Source: an uncultured Aquimarina sp. (GTDB taxonomy: Bacteria > Bacteroidota > Bacteroidia > Flavobacteriales > Flavobacteriaceae). Taken from it: 64,000 nt of DNA. Where the stretch lies: the NCBI GenBank assembly GCA_947498455.1, contig CANMKK010000008.1, positions 62,001-126,000 on the forward strand, given 5' to 3'. Both the position numbers and the translations under genes were made by a program. The notes beneath the pieces are model-generated. The model was given only the letters and a program-made list of their open reading frames with translations, searched no databases and was not told the origin of the DNA. Of this stretch, positions 53,436-61,870 are shown piece by piece. Numbering within the stretch: the stretch's first letter is position 1; every line of letters starts with the position of its first letter.

Positions 53436-54347
53436 ATGGAAGGAATAGGAAATACGCCACTCATCAAGTTAAAACATCTTACGGATTCTAATTGTGCAGA
53501 TGTTTATGTAAAGATCGAGGGGGCAAACCCTACAGGAAGTATGAAAGACAGAATGGCTCTGGCTATGATTGAAGGTGCTGAAAGAAGAGGCGATTTGAAA
53601 AAAGGAGGTACCGTTGTCGATTATACAGGAGGAAGTACAGGAAGTTCTTTAGCTATGATATGTTCTACTAAGGGATATAAAGCACATTTTGTTTCCTCTG
53701 ATGCTTTTGCTAAGGAAAAACTGCAAACTATGAAAGCTTTTGGAGCAAAGCTTGAACTGATTCCTAGTGAAAATGGAAAAATAACAGCCAGAGTTATTGA
53801 TAAAGCGCTTGAAAGAGTCAGAGAAATAGCAAAACAACCAAATACGTTTTACACAGACCAATTTAAAAACATTGATAATCGTAATGCCTATCATAAAATG
53901 GCACATGAAATAATGGATGTTTTAGGAACTAATATTGATGAATTTATAGCTGGTGTAGGTACTGGAGGATGTTTTTCTGGAAATTCGGAAATATTCAAAA
54001 AAGAAATCTCAGGAATTAGATGTATTCCTATAGAACCATTTAATGTAAGAACATTATCGGGCGGAGATACATTAGGGACTCATAGACTAGAAGGAATGGG
54101 AGCTGGATTTATTCCAGACATTTGTCGATTAGATTTAGCTGATGAAATAATTTCTGTAAAAGATGAAGACGCCTATGAAACAGCTAGAAACTTGGCCAGA
54201 TTTGAAGGGGTTTTCGGAGGTATTACTTCTGGTTCGAATGTATGGGCAGCTTTGCAAAGAGCAAAAGTAATTGGTAAAGGAAAAAAAATTGTAACTGTAA
54301 TTTGTGATTCAGGGCTAAAATACTTGAACGGAGAGTTATATAAGTAA
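53436..54347 (+). CDS. Cysteine-synthase-like PLP enzyme
   Basis: 303 aa, fold-type II PLP enzyme of the CysK/CysM/cystathionine beta-synthase group. The PLP lysine is K37 in TGSMKDRMA; TGGSTGSS near 64-71 binds the substrate carboxylate and GTGGCFSG near 175-182 binds the PLP phosphate. It starts directly with MEGIGNTPLIKL, the usual core, so no N-terminal extension. Likely O-acetylserine sulfhydrylase or a relative making a specialised amino acid. It stands alone on the plus strand between the tRNA remnant and the minus-strand array, and may be part of the accessory DNA. Confidence 0.85.
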   Translation: MEGIGNTPLIKLKHLTDSNCADVYVKIEGANPTGSMKDRMALAMIEGAERRGDLKKGGTVVDYTGGSTGSSLAMICSTKGYKAHFVSSDAFAKEKLQTMKAFGAKLELIPSENGKITARVIDKALERVREIAKQPNTFYTDQFKNIDNRNAYHKMAHEIMDVLGTNIDEFIAGVGTGGCFSGNSEIFKKEISGIRCIPIEPFNVRTLSGGDTLGTHRLEGMGAGFIPDICRLDLADEIISVKDEDAYETARNLARFEGVFGGITSGSNVWAALQRAKVIGKGKKIVTVICDSGLKYLNGELYK

Positions 54348-54426
54348 TATTAACTAAGTATAACATGCTCCTATGTACAGCTCTTTCCTAAGTCTTAAGT
54401 TTAAAACGATAATATGTATAATGATC

Positions 54427-54585
54427 TTAACAAGCTATTAATAAGATTTGATTTTCTTTTAAATAATCATTTTCTTGATCAAAGAGCATCCACTCCCACA
54501 ATTCTTGTGGTGTGAAATTACCATCAATTGCTTCAAATTGTATAGCGGATAATTGTTGTAAAATGGAGTCTAGGTTATATTTCAT
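54427..54585 (-). CDS. Small acidic protein, last gene of the minus-strand array
   Basis: 52-residue ORF from ATG at 54583-54585 to TAA at 54427-54429, reading MKYNLDSILQQLSAIQFEA and then a Trp/Glu-rich stretch (QELWEWMLFDQEND). Amino-acid composition is protein-like and it lies 32 bases after the preceding gene in the same direction. Similar very short acidic proteins occur beside immunity genes (recollection). Function unknown. Confidence 0.55.
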   Translation of the reverse strand: MKYNLDSILQQLSAIQFEAIDGNFTPQELWEWMLFDQENDYLKENQILLIAC

Positions 54586-54617
54586 TTTTCTAGACGGAAT
54601 GCTATTTCATAGCGATA

Positions 54618-55295
54618 TTAGTTTACCAACTTCTCCGATACTATATTTAGTAAGTTTTTAAAACTGGTTTGATGTACTTCTACTTTGAATGATCTTGCAA
54701 TACACTCAAACGTATTGTCATGGAACCCAAAAAAGAAATGCTTCGTGTTTTTCCAATTTTCTGGATTGTAATTATTGTGTACACTATTTATGTTCTGAAT
54801 TTCTTTTATCCAATTAGAATTAATAATTTGCATAGGAGCATAGAATTCAAGGCCTTTTCCGTAAAGTGGGTGGCCTTCTAAGACTTCATCATTTGGAGAA
54901 CCTAATTTTGCCGATGTACAATGCTCAAATTCTACCAAAGCTAAAGAGGTAATTTTATCACTTGCAGTATCTATTACAGTAGTATAAGTTCCATCCCAAT
55001 TAGGGTCAACTGATTTTACGTAAAAGATTAAATACGCTTTATAGTCATTGAGAAATAAATGAGGCAAAGGAGCTCCTACATCCCACGCTACAGGAAAGTC
55101 AATAACATCGGCATATTCTTCTTTTTTTGCTGCGGATAAATGTCTTTCACATATAAGTAAAGCGTCAGAAGCAGCATTAAACTCTTCCCATTCTACACCT
55201 GTGTTTGATGTTCTAACTGCAATACTTGCGGCTTTAAGCCTTACCTTGGCTTGGTTTAATTTATCCTCATAATCTTTAATAGTTGTAGGCATCAT
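54618..55295 (-). CDS. Unrecognised protein of the putative immunity array
   Basis: 225 aa, soluble, no signal or membrane segment. The N-terminal 50 residues are helical and charged (TIKDYEDKLNQAKVRLKAAS), the rest alternates strands, with a C-terminal FFFGFHDNTFECIARSF motif that I associate with Bacteroidota proteins near polymorphic toxins. It follows the 322-aa gene by 18 bases. No enzymatic motif is visible. An immunity-protein role is inferred from the context. Confidence 0.6.
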   Translation of the reverse strand: MMPTTIKDYEDKLNQAKVRLKAASIAVRTSNTGVEWEEFNAASDALLICERHLSAAKKEEYADVIDFPVAWDVGAPLPHLFLNDYKAYLIFYVKSVDPNWDGTYTTVIDTASDKITSLALVEFEHCTSAKLGSPNDEVLEGHPLYGKGLEFYAPMQIINSNWIKEIQNINSVHNNYNPENWKNTKHFFFGFHDNTFECIARSFKVEVHQTSFKNLLNIVSEKLVN

Positions 55296-55313
55296 CCAAT
55301 TTTTAATTTTTTA

Positions 55314-56282
55314 CTATCTAAGCCAGTCGTTTTGCTGTGTTACCTTGACCTTAGTAATGTTATTCAAATCAATATCTATTATAGTTCCTGAGTCGCCATA
55401 ACAAATTAAGTGGTGATCTTTTACTTCTGCTTTGTGTATTGGGTTTGAGAACGTAAAAAAGATTGCCCAGTTTAATATTCCATTTAATGCTGTAGAAGCC
55501 ACGTACCCTTCGTTGCCCATACCGCCATCACCAAATACAAATTTTTGATTTTCATACTCAAATGCTCCGTGAAAAATATCTATTTCTGTCCAGATATCAT
55601 CATCGTACTTTTCGATACTTTCTAAGGTCGTATCACATAAAGGTGACCAATATTGCTTTGTTTCTCCATTATTTGGGTCGTAGGTACTGTATGCATTTCC
55701 TATTATAATATCTCCCTCTCCCATAGTGATACAATCAAAACCAGGTAAATAACCTTGTTTCCATTTTTCTTGTATTTTAGGGTGCATCATATATTCTAAT
55801 TCGTTAAAGTTTATCTTTTCTATTTCTTGTAAAAAAGCTTCTGGTACTTGTTTTAAAAACTGGTTGAGCTCCCTTATTTTTTCTGCTACAACATCTGCAT
55901 CATTTAACTTTTGATGTTCAATTTTTTCTGACTGCATGGGTTCTAATTCATCGTTAAAAGAGCTGCATAATTGATGTTTAAGGCCAATTGACTCTTTACC
56001 AATGCTTAGATAAACTAATGCATTTAAAAAATGTGGTTTTACGGTTTTATTGGACCATTGATACTCATCAAAATCCAATTCTAATCGCCACTGTTTATTC
56101 CAATTAGAGTAACCATATTCAAACTGGCAAATAATAGGTAAAGGATTATCAAAACGTCTGTTTTTTAATAGTTGCTCATATCTAGGTGTTATGTTTTGCT
56201 TTATTGTCGAAAACTGATCGCGTAATAAGGCATTGATTTCCTTATAAAACAAACTACTTTTTACTATTTCTGTTTCGTCCAT
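55314..56282 (-). CDS. Unrecognised protein of the putative immunity array
   Basis: 322 aa, soluble. N-terminal helical part (FYKEINALLRDQFSTIKQN), a central region with many aromatic residues and a C-terminal region with the Gly-rich GDGGMGNEGYVAST and GDSGTIIDID strands. No family recognised. Four bases separate it from the DUF6304-like gene upstream, so it belongs to the same transcript. Confidence 0.6.
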   Translation of the reverse strand: MDETEIVKSSLFYKEINALLRDQFSTIKQNITPRYEQLLKNRRFDNPLPIICQFEYGYSNWNKQWRLELDFDEYQWSNKTVKPHFLNALVYLSIGKESIGLKHQLCSSFNDELEPMQSEKIEHQKLNDADVVAEKIRELNQFLKQVPEAFLQEIEKINFNELEYMMHPKIQEKWKQGYLPGFDCITMGEGDIIIGNAYSTYDPNNGETKQYWSPLCDTTLESIEKYDDDIWTEIDIFHGAFEYENQKFVFGDGGMGNEGYVASTALNGILNWAIFFTFSNPIHKAEVKDHHLICYGDSGTIIDIDLNNITKVKVTQQNDWLR

Positions 56283-56286
56283 TCTT

Positions 56287-57003
56287 TTAAATCAATTTTG
56301 TCCAACTTTTATAATACCAATCGTCTTTTGTTGGTAATTGATGTTCTGGACAATCAAAGGTTTCTTGCACAAAAAATAGACTTTCATTTTTTACTCTCTC
56401 TTCTGTCCATAAATTCATTAAATCATGCTTATTTTTCATTTGTCTTAGCTCCGCTTTGTGATTTTTGAAACAGCACAATCCACCAAACATACCGTTTCCA
56501 ACTGGGTGATAGTTGGAGTACTTACAACTTAAACAGGTTTTTAAATAGCTGTTTTTTGGTAATTGATCTTGTAATGCAATTAAAGCATCTTCCATCCATT
56601 CGAGCTTTTTTTCAACTTTAAACTCACCAAAAGATGTCGTTAACAGTAAGCTAGTTAATTCGCTATCTAATCCATCAATAGTTGTAGTTTCACCAACTTC
56701 TATATGTGCTACTAAGTTTTCTGCAAAGGTGTTTTTGGTATCTGCATTAAAGAGTTGTATGGATATCGTTATGATTAGGTTAAAGTTGGTTACATCTCCT
56801 GATCCATCTTGAAACATTTCATAATCAAATTTTGCGTCATCAATTTCTTCTGCTCCTAACATTTCAAAATCCGGACCTTCAAAATCAATACCTCTCAAAG
56901 TAAATAACATATTACTACCATCGGATGTAATTATCACATTTTCTGTTCCTCTTTTGTCTTGATATATTGCTGGATATGTACGCATAGTATCTTTATTTTT
57001 CAT
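56287..57003 (-). CDS. DUF6304-like protein
   Basis: 238 aa. N-terminal beta-rich half (TYPAIYQDKRGTENVIITSD, then DFEGPDF). The C-terminal half has a cysteine cluster: TCLSCKYSNY, then GMFGGLCCFKNHKAE and a final DCPEH, which may bind a metal. The pattern matches what I recall of DUF6304. A second Met at codon 7 is an alternative start. It is flanked by other array genes with 3-4-base spacing. Function unknown; immunity is a guess from context. Confidence 0.6.
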   Translation of the reverse strand: MKNKDTMRTYPAIYQDKRGTENVIITSDGSNMLFTLRGIDFEGPDFEMLGAEEIDDAKFDYEMFQDGSGDVTNFNLIITISIQLFNADTKNTFAENLVAHIEVGETTTIDGLDSELTSLLLTTSFGEFKVEKKLEWMEDALIALQDQLPKNSYLKTCLSCKYSNYHPVGNGMFGGLCCFKNHKAELRQMKNKHDLMNLWTEERVKNESLFFVQETFDCPEHQLPTKDDWYYKSWTKLI

Positions 57004-57005
57004 AA

Positions 57006-57656
57006 TCAGCTATTCTTTATTTCACCAATGGCAATACTGCCCTGTACGCCTATAATTAATACCTTTTTACTTTTTGGATTTAGAATAATATTCATTTCGT
57101 CTTCATACATAAACGGAATCCAATATTTGTATACCGTTTCCCAATTGGTTTCTGCTGCCGTATATCTCCCCCAAAAAAAGTATACCACATCAGAGGACTT
57201 CCAATCAAGTTTGTGTTTTACGTTTTTTTCAAAAGCTGAATAGTCTTCTTCATTCCAACTTGTACCCCAATTCCATTCTTTGGCAAAAGATTCTACGTTT
57301 GTAATATTCCAATCATCATCTGATTTTACTAGCATCAAATGGCGCTGTTTTTCGGAAATATATTTGTTCCAAAGTAGTTTGGAATAGTTTTCTGTTAACG
57401 GTTTTATTTTATTAGGGATGGTATCCTGAGAATTAAAAAAACGCTGTGAGCATTCCACAAAAAATTCTTTAATATAAAACCAGTCTTTAAATTCGATGTA
57501 CTTTTTATTTTTTTCGATTTCTAATAGTTCTGCTTGCCTGTCATTCCATATTTTGATAGCAGATGTAGCTGATCCGTTTTCTATCAATAGCTGTTTTGCT
57601 TCGGCTAATCCAATGCTTAATTCATCTCTAATATGTTTTATTTCTTCTATACTCAT
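57006..57656 (-). CDS. DUF2947-like protein with EF-Ts-like N-terminal helical motif
   Basis: 216 aa. Residues about 3-28 (EIKHIRDELSIGLAEAKQLL) look like the small helical domain found at the N-terminus of EF-Ts and other proteins. The remainder resembles DUF2947 (FKDWFYIKEFF, IKPLTENYSKLLWNKYIS, KSSDVVYFFWGRY, TNWETVYKYW). No catalytic residues recognised. It precedes the DUF6304-like gene by two bases. Confidence 0.6.
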   Translation of the reverse strand: MSIEEIKHIRDELSIGLAEAKQLLIENGSATSAIKIWNDRQAELLEIEKNKKYIEFKDWFYIKEFFVECSQRFFNSQDTIPNKIKPLTENYSKLLWNKYISEKQRHLMLVKSDDDWNITNVESFAKEWNWGTSWNEEDYSAFEKNVKHKLDWKSSDVVYFFWGRYTAAETNWETVYKYWIPFMYEDEMNIILNPKSKKVLIIGVQGSIAIGEIKNS

Positions 57657-57730
57657 TTAACTCACTTTCCATATTGTAAAAATATTACAACGCTGTTTCT
57701 AAAGGTGTTTTATATGAATCACCATCATTT

Positions 57731-58030
57731 TTAGTCTTGATAATCAAGTACGATATATGTAATTTTTTCGTAGTCGAGATATTCTTTTAATTCCTCTAGA
57801 TGTTCCCATAAATAATCGACATCATATCTACAAATGTAAATTCCATCATTCTCAAAAGAGATACTCATATTTGGCATCTTACCATTATTGTTTGCTTGTC
57901 TAAAATCATAAAACGTTTTAGTATCAAACTCGTACTTTCTATCAAACTCTTTCTTGATTTTAAGTAAACCTTGAATCTCAGAAATTTGTTTCTTAGTAAG
58001 TTTTGCTATTATTTTATATTCAAATCCCAT
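57731..58030 (-). CDS. Small hypothetical protein
   Basis: 99 aa from the ATG at 58028-58030 (MGFEYKIIAKLTKKQI); an in-frame GTG four codons earlier is possible. Alternating strands and a terminal acidic DYLDYEKITYIVLDY. No family recognised; small soluble acidic proteins of this kind are usual among immunity proteins. 74 bases separate it from the DUF2947-like gene. Confidence 0.55.
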   Translation of the reverse strand: MGFEYKIIAKLTKKQISEIQGLLKIKKEFDRKYEFDTKTFYDFRQANNNGKMPNMSISFENDGIYICRYDVDYLWEHLEELKEYLDYEKITYIVLDYQD

Positions 58031-58139
58031 TGTTTCAATCACTATTAGACCTAGTTAATACTCCAGAAAGAGGGTATGTTTAAAGAATTGTTTTAGCACC
58101 AATGGACATTGCCTCTGTGCTACTTTTTCGTTTCATTGG

Positions 58140-58532
58140 TTATGGTTTATAAAAATCAATTTGTTGAAACTTTTTCTGTTTATCAAAAACAATTTGTAAA
58201 CCCTGAAATGTCCCTATTTCCTGATGATCAATTTGATCCCAATCTTTGGGAGTTGTAACAAAAGAAAATGAGCTATCAATTTCTGAATACATTACCTCTG
58301 AATCAACATCGAAACCTTTTTCTAGTGCAACTTGAATAGCATCAATCGAGTTGTTTGTTTTCGTAACAATTTTTATCGCATTGCGAATCTCTGTAATGGC
58401 TTTATCTTTCTTTAAAATCTGTTCTTTAAATAATTGTTTTTCTTTCCAATGGTATAGATTAAAACCAAGAGATACTATAAAAACAGAAATCAAAGTTATT
58501 ATCAATGCCTTGTGATTATTTTTTCTATTCAT
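58140..58532 (-). CDS. Small membrane-anchored hypothetical protein
   Basis: 130 aa with one membrane segment at about 10-27 (LIITLISVFIVSLGFNL) after a basic N-terminus, so the remainder should be periplasmic. A short helical region follows, then strands ending QQIDFYKP. Not recognised. Periplasmic anchoring would fit protection against a toxin acting in the periplasm, but this is a guess. Confidence 0.55.
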   Translation of the reverse strand: MNRKNNHKALIITLISVFIVSLGFNLYHWKEKQLFKEQILKKDKAITEIRNAIKIVTKTNNSIDAIQVALEKGFDVDSEVMYSEIDSSFSFVTTPKDWDQIDHQEIGTFQGLQIVFDKQKKFQQIDFYKP

Positions 58533-58566
58533 AGATGAAAATATTTTAATTTAATCCCTTATTGAG

Positions 58567-58651
58567 GGTATAATTCCCCAAAAATTGCCTTGAAAAGAAA
58601 ATGATAGTTTTCGGAAGTATACCTCGTAAGCTTGCTCTGAGATTGTTGATT
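58567..58651. repeat. Dispersed intergenic repeat, copy B
   Basis: About 85 bases aligning with 26015-26099 (copy A). Shared blocks: GGTATAATT, TTGCCTTGAAAAG, AAATGATNGTTT, AGCTTGCTC, GTTGATT. The right edge (58651) directly abuts a truncated gene copy. Same orientation as copy A. Confidence 0.7.
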
Positions 58652-58706
58652 TCTTCAGTGATTTCTTTTGTACTAATCATTTACTTATCAATTTATAAAA
58701 AAATGC
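58652..58706 (-). pseudogene. Truncated duplicate of the 59.3-59.7 kb gene start
   Basis: The minus strand here reads TTTTTATAAATTGATAAG, then ATGATTAGTACAAA and codons for MISTKEITEE. The same stretch at 59648-59706 (end of the 75-aa membrane gene plus start of the 118-aa gene) reads TTTTTATAAATTGATAAG and MISTKHITEG. After about ten codons the similarity stops exactly where dispersed repeat B begins, so a paralogous gene was cut off there. Confidence 0.65.
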
Positions 58707-58709
58707 AAT

Positions 58710-59018
58710 TCAATCTCCTAGTATTTTTAGAGCAACCTCTTTGTTTGAAAAAAAACTCATCAACGCCCTAAATTCCAAAACATCAATTGTCTGTTGTTTG
58801 TTTACATTTAGGTCTGTTTTATTGATATAAGTATCTATGATTTTTATAATCATTTTTTGATTTTCAACAGTTAGCTTAGTATCCTTATAGGGATCAATAT
58901 ACGTTCCTGACCAATTTTTAAACAAGGTGAAAATAACTTCTAGACTAGCTAGTTTCTTATCGTTTAACCCAAATAGGTATTCGTTAGTAGCTGCTTTATG
59001 AAAGTCTAACGCCATCAT
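58710..59018 (-). CDS. Small hypothetical protein
   Basis: 102 aa, helical, starting MMALDFHKAATNEYLFGLN. No membrane segment or known motif. Its start codon overlaps the stop of the upstream gene by one base (TGATG), and it is the last of four tightly coupled genes reading from 59906. Not recognised; context suggests immunity or accessory role. Confidence 0.55.
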   Translation of the reverse strand: MMALDFHKAATNEYLFGLNDKKLASLEVIFTLFKNWSGTYIDPYKDTKLTVENQKMIIKIIDTYINKTDLNVNKQQTIDVLEFRALMSFFSNKEVALKILGD

Positions 59019-59329
59019 TAACTTGAAAACACGCTTCTAATACCATCAAAAATCTTAAAACAGGTATTGTTATCCAATCCTTTGGGGTGACTTACTTTCC
59101 AATGCCATTTACTTGCTTTTAAGGTTTGATGCATACTAAAAAGCTGGTATACCAACTTTTTCTCCATTACAGATTTATCTGTATAATGTTCTTCTAAACA
59201 TTTTAGGGCTTTTAAAAAAGCTGTTATGCGTTGTTCTTCTACGTCAGCACTCATTCTAAAAAGTAGATCTAGTCCGTCATCAGATTCATATTCGTGATGT
59301 ATTAGATTTTTGGCTTCGGTTACTGTCAT
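59018..59329 (-). CDS. Small hypothetical protein
   Basis: 103 aa, acidic N-terminus (AKNLIHHEYESDDGLDLLFRM), helical throughout, with SKWHWKVSHPKG in the C-terminal part. Overlaps the neighbours on both sides (four bases upstream, one downstream), indicating coupled translation. No family recognised. Confidence 0.55.
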   Translation of the reverse strand: MTVTEAKNLIHHEYESDDGLDLLFRMSADVEEQRITAFLKALKCLEEHYTDKSVMEKKLVYQLFSMHQTLKASKWHWKVSHPKGLDNNTCFKIFDGIRSVFSS

Positions 59330-59682
59330 TTTTTTGTTTGATTATTATATTTTTCTACTACAGAGACGCTATCACAAGTAATTTCAAATTGATTTATGGT
59401 ATCTATTACTTTATAATGAGTATCATCAAATTGGATTTCGATATCTGAATTATCCCAATCAAAAGGGCCGTTCATTTTTATTGGTTCGTGCATTGAAATC
59501 AATAAACAAGAAAGGTCGTTTTTGTATCTATCTTCACTTATTTTGAGCTGTACTTTTCTATGATTTTCGGTTAAATTAAAAAGTCTCGCTTGGTTGCCTT
59601 TCCACCGTTTTAATAGAGTTGGTGTATGCTTTAAAACTGGGTGAGATTTTAATCCTTCGGTAATGTGCTTTGTACTAATCAT
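59326..59682 (-). CDS. Small hypothetical protein (intact copy of the truncated paralogue)
   Basis: 118 aa, basic N-terminal half (LKHTPTLLKRWKGNQARLF) and beta-rich second half (IEIQFDDTHYKVIDTINQFEIT). Four-base ATGA overlap with the 75-aa membrane gene upstream. A broken duplicate of its first ten codons is at 58652-58680. Not recognised. Confidence 0.6.
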   Translation of the reverse strand: MISTKHITEGLKSHPVLKHTPTLLKRWKGNQARLFNLTENHRKVQLKISEDRYKNDLSCLLISMHEPIKMNGPFDWDNSDIEIQFDDTHYKVIDTINQFEITCDSVSVVEKYNNQTKK

Positions 59683-59906
59683 TTTCTTATCAATTTATAA
59701 AAATATACTCCTATCAAAATAAGTCCACAAAGGGCAAGAATTCCATAAACTTCTTTTGCTTGTTCGGTATACACTACTCCTTCTTCAAGTGATAGAAACT
59801 TACCTTCGGTATTATAATCAAGATTTGCTCTTTGTATATATATCCAAATAAAGAAAGTGGTGACACATCCTAGTATTGTTAGTATAATGTAATGTATATA
59901 TTTCAT
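59679..59906 (-). CDS. Small two-helix membrane protein
   Basis: 75 aa with two membrane segments at about 3-25 and 53-72 and a polar loop containing EEGVVYTEQ between them. The last codons (FYKLIRK) are also found in degenerate form at 58681-58706. Not recognised. First of a four-gene coupled block. Confidence 0.55.
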   Translation of the reverse strand: MKYIHYIILTILGCVTTFFIWIYIQRANLDYNTEGKFLSLEEGVVYTEQAKEVYGILALCGLILIGVYFYKLIRK

Positions 59907-59969
59907 CTTTTACTTATTGTGTTTTTCTATGGTTTGGCAAACTTTATATTTTTCTTAAAAAAATATTAG

Positions 59970-60986
59970 TTAATACCTCACATGTACTTTGTCCTCTCCC
60001 CAACGTTTATTGTTTCCTATATAAATTAAAGTTCCATCATCATTATAATTAAAGCTGTCAATTACTTTCCCGTTTAACGTTTTTTGGGTTAAATTACCTT
60101 TGCTATCATATATAAATCCATACTCATCTGTATCATCAAATAGCCCCTGTATCTGAATTTTTTCTATGCTATTTTCAGCATTGTAATGATAAGTCAAATA
60201 GGTATGTTTGATTTTTTTGTCTCGCCACATTTTTACTTCACTCAGGCTAACGACTTTGTTTTGGTCGTTGTATTGAATAACAATTTTGGATCTACTACTT
60301 TGTATAATTTCTGATATCTGACCTTTATCATTATATACATAATTAAGATTGTTTGGTGAGGTTTTTGAATTGCTTATAGATGCGATCAGTTTACCATTTT
60401 GATAGGCATACTTTGTAGTACAGTATATTTTTTTCGATTGTGTATTTTGATAACATTTTTCGACTAATTGCCCATTGCCATTATATTTATATACGACACC
60501 TTCTATTTCTATAGGTAATCCATACTTGTTGTATTTGTAAAGGTTTTTGCTTCCAAAATGATTTTCCTCACCATCTGCTAAATCGTTTGGACAGATTTCT
60601 TTATATCCTGTTTTTAAACCTAATTTATTATAAAAATTGCGTTCAGAACAGAGTACAATGCCTGCATCAACATATCGCTGGGTATAAAGATAGGTAGGGA
60701 ATGTTTCTTCTGATATTTCTATTCTTTCTGGAATTTCTCCATCGTAAATAATATCCTGAACTTCTTTTGGCAATCCAAAAGGGGTGGATTTTTTGTTTTT
60801 TAAATTAATGATCTTTCTTAATTCGCCCGAACTATTATAAAAGTAAATAGAGTCGTTTTGCTCTTTTATTGCAATCCTGTTATTCTCAAAATATACCGTA
60901 TTGCTGTCCTGTGCATTACTATTCGATTTAAAAAAGAATAATAAGACAATTACCAAACTTGTTCTATGTAGTAGTAAACTCTTCAT
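59970..60986 (-). CDS. Exported YD-repeat-like protein
   Basis: 338 aa with a signal peptide (about 1-25, ending SNAQ). The mature part consists of repeated short strands of the RHS/YD type: YNKYGLPIEIEG, YNGNGQLVEKCY, YNDKGQISEIIQ, YNDQNKVVSLSE, YDSKGNLTQKT and YNDDGTLIYIGN, at intervals of about 20-25 residues from about 140 on. Such repeats build shells in Rhs toxins, but this protein is short and has no toxin domain. Probably periplasmic or surface. It starts three bases from the 93-aa gene. Confidence 0.65.
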   Translation of the reverse strand: MKSLLLHRTSLVIVLLFFFKSNSNAQDSNTVYFENNRIAIKEQNDSIYFYNSSGELRKIINLKNKKSTPFGLPKEVQDIIYDGEIPERIEISEETFPTYLYTQRYVDAGIVLCSERNFYNKLGLKTGYKEICPNDLADGEENHFGSKNLYKYNKYGLPIEIEGVVYKYNGNGQLVEKCYQNTQSKKIYCTTKYAYQNGKLIASISNSKTSPNNLNYVYNDKGQISEIIQSSRSKIVIQYNDQNKVVSLSEVKMWRDKKIKHTYLTYHYNAENSIEKIQIQGLFDDTDEYGFIYDSKGNLTQKTLNGKVIDSFNYNDDGTLIYIGNNKRWGEDKVHVRY

Positions 60987-60988
60987 AC

Positions 60989-61270
60989 TTATAGTTCTGA
61001 TTCGTGACGAATCCCATTTTTGTCAATACGTATGTTCCATTTACAGGTTTTAAATGCGCCACTGTTATTTTCTTCTACGGTTCCATAGGCAATTAAATTA
61101 TCTGGTTTTCCAAATTCATCTTCATCGTCCATATATACACAGATTTTCATACCTTCTTTGAGTTCAATGGTATTTCCGATTGCATCTTTTTTGAAGTCTG
61201 TTTTTGATAATAGTACTAAATCACAGTCTATCATAGCATTAAAATCTATTTGTATTTTGGATTCATTCAT
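60989..61270 (-). CDS. Small acidic hypothetical protein
   Basis: 93 aa, beta-rich and acidic, with LLSKTDFKKDAIGNTIELKEG and CVYMDDEDEFGKPDNLIAYG (reads as a small barrel) and a C-terminal RIDKNGIRHESEL. I recall similar stand-alone proteins in Bacteroidota toxin-rich loci, without a name. Three bases from the gene on each side. Confidence 0.6.
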   Translation of the reverse strand: MNESKIQIDFNAMIDCDLVLLSKTDFKKDAIGNTIELKEGMKICVYMDDEDEFGKPDNLIAYGTVEENNSGAFKTCKWNIRIDKNGIRHESEL

Positions 61271-61273
61271 TTT

Positions 61274-61870
61274 TTATTTGATTTGAAATTCATCTGTCCA
61301 ACATACTATTGCTTCTTGTAATCGTATATATTCTTTATCATATGTAACAGCAGCAGGTAATAACCCAAGTTCTCTAGCCTCATCACTGTTATAGTACACT
61401 TCTAACACATTTATTTTATATTCAAAAAAATCTATGATACACTGCAATTGTTCTGTAGTCAATAAAGAATAGCGTTCTTTATAATATTTTTTATCACTTT
61501 CGTTATTACTCAATATTTCCATTAAATGAAATTCGACATCAGGTTCTGAGCATCCTTTGAGAAGCCCTTTTTCTAATAATTCTTTCTCTTCCTTTTTGAA
61601 AAATCCCATCGCAAACAGCAATAGCATTGGTAAATGAAAATGCATCCCTTTGGCATCAAAAAATGATAGTGAACTGCTACATTGATATAAATGAATTAAG
61701 GGGATGTTCTTCCAGTCTTCTTTTTCATCTTTAGTTCTTAGTTTTTTACATTCACTGGTAGTCAATCTATTATCATGCCCTTGTGCTTCCCACAGACCCA
61801 TACCATCTTCTAGCCTTACATCCTTAAAAACTTCATTTATCTCTTTGATTAATTCTTCTTTTTTAGTCAT
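61274..61870 (-). CDS. DUF6714-like protein
   Basis: 198 aa from the ATG at 61868-61870 (MTKKEELIKEINEVF); a TTG two codons earlier is possible. The pattern LEDGMGLWEAQGHDNRL, then WKNIPLIHL and LSFFDAKGMHFHLPMLLLFAMG matches what I recall of DUF6714. Function unknown; often found among orphan immunity genes (recollection). Overlaps the upstream gene by eight bases. Confidence 0.65.
   Translation of the reverse strand: MTKKEELIKEINEVFKDVRLEDGMGLWEAQGHDNRLTTSECKKLRTKDEKEDWKNIPLIHLYQCSSSLSFFDAKGMHFHLPMLLLFAMGFFKKEEKELLEKGLLKGCSEPDVEFHLMEILSNNESDKKYYKERYSLLTTEQLQCIIDFFEYKINVLEVYYNSDEARELGLLPAAVTYDKEYIRLQEAIVCWTDEFQIK

Noticed and set aside
53210..53491. 93-codon plus-strand ORF over the tRNA remnant and terminators
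   Set aside because: Crosses a tRNA-like sequence, two palindromes and the start of a real gene; residue composition not protein-like.
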